A DNA stretch of 64,000 nt from Oryzicola mucosus (GTDB lineage: Bacteria; Pseudomonadota; Alphaproteobacteria; Rhizobiales; Rhizobiaceae). This document shows, piece by piece, positions 8,968 through 16,892 of the stretch. Position numbers and translations under genes: made by a program. The first letter of the stretch is position 1; each line of letters starts with the position of its first letter. The notes beneath the pieces were generated by a model. The model was not told the DNA's origin and searched no databases. It saw nothing but the letters and a program-made list of their open reading frames with translations. The stretch lies in contig NZ_JACVVX010000002.1 of assembly GCF_014534685.1 (NCBI RefSeq), positions 1 to 64,000 of the forward strand, given 5' to 3'.

Positions 8968-9406
8968 ATGAAGCAGGACGGCAGGCTGGCGCGAATGGTC
9001 CACGTTTTGGTTCACATGGGCTTCTGGGCGGTCGGGAGACTTCAGATACGATCGCGCGGATGCTAAACACCAACCCTGTCGTGGTACGCTGGTTGATGGG
9101 TCTGCTGAAGGCTAAGGGTATTGTCGATTCCGAGGGCGGACGAGGTGGGGGATGGACGCTGCAGCAGTCACTTGCTGATATTACAATCCTCGACATCCAG
9201 TCAGCGCTTGTCGAGGACCTGTGTTGAGCGCTGGTGTCTCGGGAGATCATCCCAGCTGCCCAGTGGAACGCGCAACTAACGCGGCGCTGACAGCAGCGTT
9301 CGGCGCGGTAGAGATCGCAATTCGAGATGAGTTCTCTCGCGTGACCCTAGCGGAGATAGCACAAAAGGCCATCGCTGGAAACGTCGTGAGTGTTGCGGCC
9401 AGTTAG
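8968..9406 (+). pseudogene. Rrf2 family regulator, frameshifted
   Basis: The protein is recognisable across three frames. It starts MKQDGRLARMVHVLVHMG at 8968. Near 9018 it moves to a frame reading LLGGRETSDTIARMLNTNP and RGGGWTLQQSLADITILDIQ. Near 9215 it moves to a third frame, GVSGDHPSCPVERATNAAL and RVTLAEIAQ. All parts of an Rrf2 winged-helix regulator are present, but two indels separate them. The third part still has a cysteine, but no cysteine triad of the iron-sulfur type is seen. Likely ancestral role: control of the divergent epoxide hydrolase. Confidence 0.78.
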
Positions 9407-9452
9407 CGCGTTACGAAGCTGTGCCACCCCACGTGCGAAAGGGACGCTTTCG

Positions 9453-10274
9453 ATGACGCAGGTGAAATCCATCAGCTTTGCGTCGCAGCAAGCCGATCTC
9501 TTACGCGCTCGCGCGACTGCAAGCCAGTTTGATCCCCATCTACACAGCACCTACTCGATTGTTGCGCTCAAGCGGGGTTCGGCCGAAATCAGATCGGCTA
9601 CATGGAGTGATACCGCCCACGCGGGCGACGTCTTTTTCTTCAACCCATATGAGGTCCATTCGGCGCATTGCCGCGAGAAAGATGTCGAGTACGACGTGTT
9701 GTATCCATCCAAGGAATTTCTTAGCAAGTGTCTTGGGTTTGAGTGCTGCCATGGACCTCTCAGGATTCAGACTACCATTCTCAGGCGGCGCTCAAGTACA
9801 AGAGAGTTGATCGATGCCCTGGACGCACCTACGGAAGAGGGCAAGTCCATCGAGGCATCGCTTGGAAGGATGCTCGCGGCGTGTGTCTTCTCGACGGATT
9901 CTGCGGATGAAAGCTCCAGGGAACTGGCGCGCAGAGCCTGTATGCTGATCCGGAAGAACTGCACACGTGCAATGCGGACCGAGGAACTCGCAAGCGAAAT
10001 GGGGGTGCACAAGAGCCATCTTGTCAGGGCCTTCAGCAAGGCGGTGGGAATGGCACCTCAGAAATATATGCGTCAGGTTCGCATAGCGAAGGCCACAGAG
10101 TTGATTTCTGAGGGCTTTCAACTCAGTGCGGTCGCGCTGATGCTCGACTTTAGCGATCAGGCTCATTTCACACGAGAATTCAAGAAGGTATTTGGGGTGT
10201 CTCCTGGCGCACTTTCGCGAGTCATTGACGGGTATCGACGAAAGAAAGGCGGTCAACCCCGCCAAGTCCGTTAG
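9453..10274 (+). CDS. AraC family transcriptional regulator
   Basis: A 273-residue protein. The N-terminal half is a cupin-like sensing domain (HLHSTYSIVALKRGSAEI, then GDVFFFNPYEVHSA), as in AraC regulators of amino-acid or aromatic responses. The C-terminal two helix-turn-helix motifs are at about residues 170-265: ELASEMGVHKSHLVRAFS, and the family signature SDQAHFTREFKKVFGVSPG. The start at 9453 follows GAAAGGGA; an upstream in-frame ATG lacks a site. A TrpB-like gene follows on the same strand after 131 bases and is the likely target. Confidence 0.88.
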   Translation: MTQVKSISFASQQADLLRARATASQFDPHLHSTYSIVALKRGSAEIRSATWSDTAHAGDVFFFNPYEVHSAHCREKDVEYDVLYPSKEFLSKCLGFECCHGPLRIQTTILRRRSSTRELIDALDAPTEEGKSIEASLGRMLAACVFSTDSADESSRELARRACMLIRKNCTRAMRTEELASEMGVHKSHLVRAFSKAVGMAPQKYMRQVRIAKATELISEGFQLSAVALMLDFSDQAHFTREFKKVFGVSPGALSRVIDGYRRKKGGQPRQVR

Positions 10275-10405
10275 TCAGATCAAGCTGATCGCTAGGCAGG
10301 ATGGCCTCACTAGCCCCAGCCGCCAACACGGCATGCAAATCATGTTCAATACGCCACATTAGTCAGTGACGTAGCCTTCGGCATCAACAGGTCGAGGTTA
10401 TCGAG

Positions 10406-11632
10406 ATGCCGCAGCGAGACCACACGTATCCAATGAAATTCCCCGATACGGAGGGCTATTTTGGGCAGTTTGGCGGCAATCACTATCCGCCTGAAGTGTG
10501 GCCGGCACTTGAAGAACTCACATCAACCTATCGCTTGCTGAGGTACACGCCCGACTTTCAGCACGACCTGGAGACGGTTCGCGTCGGTCTGCAGGGGCGA
10601 CCGACGCCGGTCCACTTTCTCAAGAGAACGACCGCTGAAGTCGGTGGCGCGCGAATATACGTCAAGCGTGAGGACCTGAACCATACGGGTGCGCACAAGA
10701 TCAATCATTGCGTGGGTTTCGCGCTGCTTGCCCGCAAGATGGGCAAGCGCAAGCTGATCGCGGAAACGGGAGCGGGGCAGCACGGGGTCGCGCTCGCCGC
10801 CGCCGCCGCCTACTTCGGTCTCGAATGCGAGATCCATATGGGCGAAGTGGACATGGTCAAGCAGGGCTCAAACGTTGGGCGCATGCGCCTCCTCGGTGCC
10901 CGGGTGGTTGCTGCAAACGCTGGGCAGTCCGCATTGAAAGAGGCGAGCGATGCCGCTTTCAGCGCCTATGTCGAGCAGCGTGACCACGCCCTCTACGCAA
11001 TCGGTTCAGCAATTGGGCCGCACCCCTTCCCGATGATCGTAAGGGATTTCCAGTCGGTCGTTGGGCATGAGGCTCGCGGTCAGTTTCTGTCCCTGAACGA
11101 GGGGGTATTGCCCGACCACGTCGTGGCCTGCCTAGCTGGCGGATCGAACGCAATGGGCATGTATTCGGGTTTCCTCGACGATCCCGGCGTTGCCTTGCAT
11201 GCAGTGGAACCTCTGGGTACGTCAGATGAGACCGGGAAACATGCTGCGACTCTCTCCTTCGGAACTCTTGGAACGCTTCATGGGGCGCTGTCCATCGTTC
11301 TGCAGCAGGAAGACGGGACGCCATCGCAGGTGTCGTCGGTGGCATCCGGCTTGGTCTATCCCGGGGTGGGACCAGAGATCGCAATGCTGCATGAGGCCGG
11401 CCGCCTAAAGGTCTCGGCCATCTCCGACGAAGAGGCGATCAGCACCTTTTTCCGGATAGCAAAGTCGGAGGGAATCATACCAGCTCTCGAAAGTTCCCAC
11501 GCGCTGGCGTTCGCGATAAAGTTGGCAGAGCGCAGTCCTTCGTCGGAAAGTATCTTGGTGAACCTGTCCGGCCGAGGTGACAAAGATGTCGATTTCGTTC
11601 TGAACCACCATTGGGACGAGGACGATTCATGA
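10406..11632 (+). CDS. tryptophan synthase beta-like PLP enzyme (TrpB paralogue)
   Basis: A 408-residue fold-type II PLP enzyme clearly related to TrpB. The PLP lysine is K98 in HTGAHKINH, the catalytic Glu is E120 in AETGAGQHG, the phosphate loop is AGGSNAMG and the C-terminal GRGDKD is intact. Several conserved TrpB positions differ. The segment normally reading SAGLDYPGVGPEH is here SGLVYPGVGPEI, so the active-site Asp (D305 in Salmonella numbering) is Val317. KINN is KINH, and GGGSNA is AGGSNA. No trpA or trpF is adjacent. This is probably not the housekeeping TrpB and may use another amino-acid substrate. An AraC regulator lies upstream. Confidence 0.8.
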   Translation: MPQRDHTYPMKFPDTEGYFGQFGGNHYPPEVWPALEELTSTYRLLRYTPDFQHDLETVRVGLQGRPTPVHFLKRTTAEVGGARIYVKREDLNHTGAHKINHCVGFALLARKMGKRKLIAETGAGQHGVALAAAAAYFGLECEIHMGEVDMVKQGSNVGRMRLLGARVVAANAGQSALKEASDAAFSAYVEQRDHALYAIGSAIGPHPFPMIVRDFQSVVGHEARGQFLSLNEGVLPDHVVACLAGGSNAMGMYSGFLDDPGVALHAVEPLGTSDETGKHAATLSFGTLGTLHGALSIVLQQEDGTPSQVSSVASGLVYPGVGPEIAMLHEAGRLKVSAISDEEAISTFFRIAKSEGIIPALESSHALAFAIKLAERSPSSESILVNLSGRGDKDVDFVLNHHWDEDDS

Positions 11633-12114
11633 GAGGTAAACCAGCCTCAGGCGCACATGCTGGTCGCCGATATTCAACTGTCAAGAACTGCCTTCTCACT
11701 GACTAGCGCAGCCTGCTTCACAGCTCGAGCGTCTGAAATCCTACACGTAAGCCGCCCGGCTCCACCGTTTCGCGAGAGCTGGCCAATGGCAAGTTTCGGG
11801 AGACGACACGTTTACCCCGAACGCCCGCAATGGCGTCGGTTGCAGAACGGCAGCTTTCAACGGACTGTTGCCAGCACTCTACGTCCGTTGTCAGCCGCAG
11901 TCCGTTAACGGCCCCGAATATGCAATTTGAGCCAACTACGAGAAGGGATCACGGCGGCTCCAGCAATGGTCGGCCGGATGCGGCGGTGCCTGCCTAGGTG
12001 ACGAAAAAATCTGCTCAATCTGCAGAAAGCTTTCGACTGGAAATTTGAAATCAGGTGCGGTATAGCGGCTGCCAGCTACCCCCAGGCGTACCTCACGCAG
12101 GGGCTCAGCACCGT
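11633..12114. other. stretch without a supported gene
   Basis: About 480 bases between the TrpB-like gene and tRNA-Leu. A short plus-strand open frame (11657-11908) has no recognisable features or clear start. The last 60 bases before the tRNA presumably hold its promoter, but no strong -35/-10 pair stands out. Confidence 0.35.
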
Positions 12115-12199
12115 GCGGGTGTGGTGGAATTGGTAGACGCGCTGGACTCAAAATCCAGTTCCGAAAGGAGTGCCGGTTCGACCCCGGCCACCCGCACCA
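12115..12199 (+). tRNA. tRNA-Leu (anticodon CAA)
   Basis: A class II tRNA of 85 bases. The acceptor arms GCGGGTG (12115-12121) and CACCCGC (12189-12195) pair, followed by discriminator A and an encoded CCA. The D arm contains GGTAGACGC. The anticodon stem CTGGA/TCCAG encloses loop CTCAAAA, giving anticodon CAA. A long variable arm follows (TTCCGAAAGGAG region), then the T arm with GGTTCGACCCC. It reads UUG codons. A tRNA at the edge of accessory DNA is a common integration site, but no duplicated 3' end is visible upstream. Confidence 0.95.
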
Positions 12200-12403
12200 T
12201 CATCTCCAGATTGCATCGCTCTCTTTGTCGCAAGGCGGTTGTTTTCCACTGAAGGATCTGTTCTGTCGAGCGGCCCGTCGAAACTTGAATGAGCTGTCGT
12301 TGCGGAATTTGCGTCGAGAACGAGGTCCCCACTTTGACAAGTCCTGTTTTAGCTCCAGATTAGTCGGAAATGCGGCCACTCCCACCGCTGGACAGGATGA
12401 GTT

Positions 12404-13912
12404 ATGGACAATCAGCAAGAAACTGACGGCGATGCCAATCTGGTCGGTTCGGGCGTTCCCGGCCTGGATCACGTTCTGCGTGGCGGATTTGTGCGCGCCC
12501 GGGCCCACCTCGTGGAAGGTCGGCCCGGAAGCGGAAAGACCACGATCGGACTGCAGTTTCTCATCGAGGGCATCAAATGCGGCGAACGATGCCTTTACAT
12601 AACTTTGTCGGAAAGCAAACGGGAACTGTATTCCGTGGCGGCGCGGCACGGGTTCGACCTGGCCGGCATCGAGATTTTCGAACTTATCCCGCCCGAACTG
12701 AGCCTCGATCCCAGCAAACGACAGACGCTGCTTCATTCCTCCGATCTCGAACTCGGCGAAACCGTAGAAATGGTCTTGGCCGAAGTCGAACGCCTGAAGC
12801 CAGACCGCGTGGTCTTCGACTCGATTTCGGAAATCCGGCTGCTGTCGCAGGGAATTTTGAAATACCGGCGGCAGGTTCTTGCCCTCAAAAGCTTCTTCCT
12901 GCTGCACGACATCACCGTGCTGTTGCTCGACGATCTGACCGGCGAGCAGGACGACCTCAATCTTCATAGCGTCTGCCATGGCGTGGTGCGTTTGGAGCAA
13001 CGCGTCCCGGTTTATGGAGGCGAGAGACGGCGCCTGCGCGTCATCAAGATGCGCGGAGTCCAGATCCGCGGTGGCTACCATGATCTTGTCATTCGGTCGG
13101 GTGGCGTCACGGTCTTTCCACGTCTGGTCGCCGCCGATCATCCCATTGTGGAGGGCGGCGAGTACGCCAAAAGCAATACCGAACTTGATGCCTTGATGAA
13201 TGGCGGTCTCGACAGAGGCACCACCACACTCATCATGGGCCCGTCTGGCACGGGAAAATCCTCCGTCGCCATATCGTATCTGTATTCCGCGCTCGAACGC
13301 GGCGAAGCCGGCTACCTCATGGTGTTCGATGAGACGCTGAGGGTGGTGAAGGAGCGTTCTACGGGAATGGGGATGCCGCTCGAACCCTTCATTCGGAGCG
13401 GCTTGTTGAAATTGGATCAGATCGATCCCGCCGAATTGACGCCTGGCGAACTTGCGAGCCGGATACAGGACGCAGTTGAGCGGCAGGACGCAAAAGTCGT
13501 CGTTGTCGACAGTCTGAACGGCTACCTCAACGCGATGCCTGAAGAACAATATCTCGTTCTCCAGATGCATGAAATCATCACCTATCTGAACCAAAAAGGC
13601 GTCGTCACGTTTCTCCTGCTCGCCAATCACGGCGTGGTGGGGCAGATGAACTCGCAGGTGGATCTCACTTATCTCAGCGATACGGTTGTGCTGCTCCGCT
13701 ACTTCGAGGCTAACGGCCGGATTCGGCGCGCGGTATCCGTCGTCAAGAAGCGTATGGGCACGCACGAGGACACCATCAGGGAGCTTACCTTGTCTTCAAG
13801 AGGGGTGGTTGTGGGATCCGCGCTCGAGGAATTCTCCGGTGTCTTGTCAGGCATCCCAAAATATCACGGAACCAAGTCTGCGTTGATGGGAACCGATATC
13901 GGTGACGAGTGA
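12404..13912 (+). CDS. kaiC: KaiC-like double RecA ATPase
   Basis: A 502-residue protein with two KaiC (RecA-like) domains in tandem. Domain I has Walker A GRPGSGKT (39-46) and Walker B VVFDS (136-140). Domain II has Walker A GPSGTGKS (279-286) and Walker B VVVVDS (365-370). The catalytic acidic pair after strand 2 is SE in domain I (residues 69-70) and DE in domain II (309-310), instead of EE. The cyanobacterial phosphosites Ser431/Thr432 align with Thr422 and Tyr423 in LTYLSDT. It is followed immediately by a histidine kinase, and no kaiB is seen. Such proteobacterial KaiC homologues are linked to stress or timing output rather than a full clock. Confidence 0.9.
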   Translation: MDNQQETDGDANLVGSGVPGLDHVLRGGFVRARAHLVEGRPGSGKTTIGLQFLIEGIKCGERCLYITLSESKRELYSVAARHGFDLAGIEIFELIPPELSLDPSKRQTLLHSSDLELGETVEMVLAEVERLKPDRVVFDSISEIRLLSQGILKYRRQVLALKSFFLLHDITVLLLDDLTGEQDDLNLHSVCHGVVRLEQRVPVYGGERRRLRVIKMRGVQIRGGYHDLVIRSGGVTVFPRLVAADHPIVEGGEYAKSNTELDALMNGGLDRGTTTLIMGPSGTGKSSVAISYLYSALERGEAGYLMVFDETLRVVKERSTGMGMPLEPFIRSGLLKLDQIDPAELTPGELASRIQDAVERQDAKVVVVDSLNGYLNAMPEEQYLVLQMHEIITYLNQKGVVTFLLLANHGVVGQMNSQVDLTYLSDTVVLLRYFEANGRIRRAVSVVKKRMGTHEDTIRELTLSSRGVVVGSALEEFSGVLSGIPKYHGTKSALMGTDIGDE

Positions 13913-13913
13913 C

Positions 13914-14948
13914 ATGATGGATGCGCTCATTCTGGCGCCCTTCGGGCGTGACGCATCCGTTGCCGCTGCTATTTTGGAAGGGCAGGGATTCAGTTCCGAG
14001 ATATGTGCTGGAATCGGCGACTGCCTCGACCGATTCGATCGGGCGTTCTGTTTTATCGTCACCGAGGAAGCCCTGTTGGCAGAAGACCGCGGGCGCTTGG
14101 CGGAATGGGTCAATAACCAGCCGAAATGGTCGGATTTCCCGCTCGTTCTTCTTACCACCAGGGGCAATCCGATCGACGAGCGCCTGGCTTTCCTGAGCGA
14201 GTACGGCGTCTCTCTGGAACGACCGTTTGGGCCGCTTGCCTTGGTTGCGGCCGTACGGTCCGCAGTGCGCGCCCGGAAGCGCCAGCTGGAAGTCAGGGCT
14301 TTCCTGGATGAGCGGGAACGCACCAATGCGCGCCAGCGCCTTCTCATTCGTGAACTTCACCACCGCGTCAAAAACACATTGGCCAATGTCCAGGCAGTCC
14401 TCGGCGCCACTGCACGTTCGTCGACGTCGGTCGACGAACTCTACAAGACGTTTTCGGCCAGGGTCCAATCGCTTGCTCGCACCCACTCGTTCCTCACCGA
14501 CGATTATTGGCAAACGGCATCCCTCGAAGACCTTCTGAAAGGCGAACTGGCTCATTACGACGACAGCGGTCGCGTCAGATTGGATGGTCCGGCTGTATCG
14601 TTGAACGCCGACCAGGCTGTTCCGTTGGGCATGGCAATTCATGAGCTTGCGACGAACTCCAGCAAATACGGCGCCTTGTCAGGCCCGGCCGGCGTCCTCG
14701 ATGTGGAGTGGTCAACGACCAATGATGAAGGCAACGAGCGGCTTTCGTTTTTTTGGCGCGAGCGTGGCGGTCCGCCCGTCGAGGCGCCGTCGCGCAAGGG
14801 ATTCGGCAGCATACTTTTCGAGCGCGTGTTGGCCGTACAGCTGGAAGCCAAGATCGACATGCAGTTCCTGCCCGCCGGACTGCAAATTGCGCTATCGCTT
14901 CCTCTCAAGCGCGATCGCCTGGTTCCTGAATATCAGGCGGCACCCTAA
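13914..14948 (+). CDS. HWE/HisKA_2-type sensor histidine kinase
   Basis: A 344-residue cytoplasmic kinase. Residues 1-120 look like a degenerate receiver domain: the beta-3 region reads FIVTEEA, with no phosphorylatable Asp, while the end keeps ERPFGPLAL-like receiver features. A coiled segment precedes the phosphoacceptor box ELHHRVKNTLAN (His150 likely). The N box is IHELATNSSKYGAL. FFWRERGGPP gives the WxE signature of the HWE family, and KGFGSILFERV is the G2 region. There is no membrane segment. It starts just after the kaiC stop (GTG at 13902 is an alternative overlapping start), so the two are coexpressed. It probably passes the KaiC state to an unlinked response regulator. Confidence 0.88.
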   Translation: MMDALILAPFGRDASVAAAILEGQGFSSEICAGIGDCLDRFDRAFCFIVTEEALLAEDRGRLAEWVNNQPKWSDFPLVLLTTRGNPIDERLAFLSEYGVSLERPFGPLALVAAVRSAVRARKRQLEVRAFLDERERTNARQRLLIRELHHRVKNTLANVQAVLGATARSSTSVDELYKTFSARVQSLARTHSFLTDDYWQTASLEDLLKGELAHYDDSGRVRLDGPAVSLNADQAVPLGMAIHELATNSSKYGALSGPAGVLDVEWSTTNDEGNERLSFFWRERGGPPVEAPSRKGFGSILFERVLAVQLEAKIDMQFLPAGLQIALSLPLKRDRLVPEYQAAP

Positions 14949-15050
14949 ACCCCACAAGGCATCTGCTTACGCAGGCGGGTAGGCTCAATCCCGTGCTTCC
15001 CTCTTGCCGCATCTTGCTCTAGCGTTTCGAGCCTTGTTGCGGGCTCTGAA

Positions 15051-16892
15051 ATGCTGACATACCCGACGCTTCGAAGGCTGTCTTTTATCGGCGCGTTTCT
15101 TGCCGCGGCGGCTTGCGTTCTGTCGTTCGGATATTCGCTGGCGACCGGGGTCTACCTCGATCAGGCCGCGTCGCGAGGGCAGACGACCTTGCGCCTGGCC
15201 ATTGCCGGTCTCAGGGGCCACATCGACCGTTTCGAGCCGCTGCCGGCCCTGATCGCCGATCACGACGACATCAAGGAGCTTGCCGTCAGCCCGAACGACG
15301 CCGTCCTGCGCGACCGCGCGAACGAGTATCTCAAGGACATCAACGAACTGCTGCGCTCGTCGGACATCTATGTGATGATGGTTGACGGAAGCACGATCGC
15401 CGCCAGCAACTACGATCAGGCGACGAGCTTCGTCGGCGAGAATTTCGCATACCGGCCCTATTTTCAGGACGCTGTTCAGGGCCGCAACGGGCGGTTCTTC
15501 GCGCTCGGCACGACCTCCCTCAAGCGCGGCTATTACTTTTCGTCGCCCATTCTGGTCGGTGCCGACATTCGCGGTGTGGTGGTGTTCAAGGTCGACATGG
15601 ATGCCATCGAAGCTTCGTGGAGGGGCGGCGACAACGAGATCATCGTCGCCGATCCCGAAGGCATCATCTTCATGACCGGGCGCAAGGACTGGCTCTATGC
15701 CGGCCTGCTGCCGCTGACGCGCAAGCGCATCGCGCGAACCGAGCAATCCAAGCGCTATGCCAATGCCGTGCTGACGGAACTCCCTGTTTCCAACAGTTCC
15801 TATGACGGCCGCCTGCCGCTTCTGACCGTATCGGAAAGCAACGAGCGCCGCGAATATCTCGACGTGTCGGATACGATGGAGGACGCCGGCTGGACGGTGC
15901 ACGTGCTGCTCGACACGCGCTCCGCCCGCGCCCAGGCTTTCACCGTGGCTGTCGCTTTTCTGCTGGTGCTCGGGCTAGCCGCCCTTGCCGGATTGATCCT
16001 GTGGCAACGGCGCGCGCGGCTGGCGGAACGCCTGGAATTGCAGCGGTCCGCGCGCATCGAACTCGAGCAGCGCGTTGACGAACGGACGGCCACGCTGGCG
16101 AGCGTCAACAGACAGCTGGAAACCGAAATCGACGAGCGCCGCGCCACCGAGCGGCAATTGCGCCAGACGCAAGCCGATCTCGTCCAGGCCGGCAAGCTCG
16201 CAGCGCTCGGGCAGATGTCGGCGGCCTTGTCGCATGAATTCAACCAGCCGCTGACAGCTGTCAAAACCTATGCCGACAACGCACTCGTGCTGCTCGACCG
16301 CGAGCGGATCGCGGAAGCGCGGGACAATGTATCGCGGATATCGGGCCTCAGCGACCGCATGGCTTCCATCAGCAGGCATTTGCGCAACTTTGCGCGGAAG
16401 CCGAATGAGCAATTGGGGCCGGTCGAGATAGAATCGGTGATCGACGACACGCTCGCCATTGTCGCCTCGCGTCTCAAATCGGCACGCGCCGAGCTGTCGA
16501 TCGATCTTGGCCCTGCGCCGCTGATGGTCAGGGCAGGCGCGGTCAGGCTGCAGCAGGTGCTGGTCAATATCATCTCCAATGCCGCCGATGCGGTGGAGGG
16601 TTTGAAGGACCGCACCATCGAGCTTTCGGTGCAAGCCGACGCCGGACGCGTCCGCATCGCCGTGCGTGACCATGGGCCGGGGGTGCCCGACGCCATCGCC
16701 GAGCGTATTTTCGATCCGTTCTTCACAACGAAGGGTGTCGGCAAGGGCCTCGGCCTGGGGCTGTCGATCTCCTACAACATCGTCAAGGATTTCGGCGGCA
16801 GCCTGTCGATCGCCAACCATCCCGAGGGCGGCGCCGTGTTCACGATCGAACTCGACGCGATGCCGATGCAGCGGCATGAGGCTGCCGAGTGA
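15051..16892 (+). CDS. DctB-like sensor histidine kinase
   Basis: A 613-residue membrane kinase of the DctB type. There is one transmembrane helix at about 12-32, a periplasmic double-Cache-like sensor at about 35-295 (YFQDAVQGRNGRFFALGTTS is typical), and a second helix at about 298-318. A coiled coil (325-375) follows, then the phosphoacceptor ALSHEFNQPLTAVKTYADN with His395, and an HATPase domain (NIISNAADA, DHGPGVP, KGLGLGLSIS). Relatives sense C4-dicarboxylates. Here the downstream target is a tctCBA transporter, so the ligand may be a tricarboxylate or related acid. The stop overlaps the GTG start of the regulator gene. Confidence 0.9.
   Translation: MLTYPTLRRLSFIGAFLAAAACVLSFGYSLATGVYLDQAASRGQTTLRLAIAGLRGHIDRFEPLPALIADHDDIKELAVSPNDAVLRDRANEYLKDINELLRSSDIYVMMVDGSTIAASNYDQATSFVGENFAYRPYFQDAVQGRNGRFFALGTTSLKRGYYFSSPILVGADIRGVVVFKVDMDAIEASWRGGDNEIIVADPEGIIFMTGRKDWLYAGLLPLTRKRIARTEQSKRYANAVLTELPVSNSSYDGRLPLLTVSESNERREYLDVSDTMEDAGWTVHVLLDTRSARAQAFTVAVAFLLVLGLAALAGLILWQRRARLAERLELQRSARIELEQRVDERTATLASVNRQLETEIDERRATERQLRQTQADLVQAGKLAALGQMSAALSHEFNQPLTAVKTYADNALVLLDRERIAEARDNVSRISGLSDRMASISRHLRNFARKPNEQLGPVEIESVIDDTLAIVASRLKSARAELSIDLGPAPLMVRAGAVRLQQVLVNIISNAADAVEGLKDRTIELSVQADAGRVRIAVRDHGPGVPDAIAERIFDPFFTTKGVGKGLGLGLSISYNIVKDFGGSLSIANHPEGGAVFTIELDAMPMQRHEAAE

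Noticed and set aside
713-9406. Sequencing errors as the cause of the frameshifts
   Set aside because: The rest of the window is free of visible frameshifts, and one gene is also truncated. Read data would still be needed to exclude it.
11657-11908. Small plus-strand gene before tRNA-Leu
   Set aside because: No ribosome site, no known motifs and overlap with other frames; likely chance.
1-12199. Genomic island with attachment sites at the tRNA-Leu
   Set aside because: Integration usually duplicates the tRNA 3' end. No copy of GGTTCGACCCCGGCC is seen to the left, and no integrase is present, so an island boundary cannot be supported.
12200-13765. Minus-strand open frame of about 520 codons across kaiC
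   Set aside because: It is a shadow of kaiC, whose two ATPase domains are unmistakable on the plus strand.
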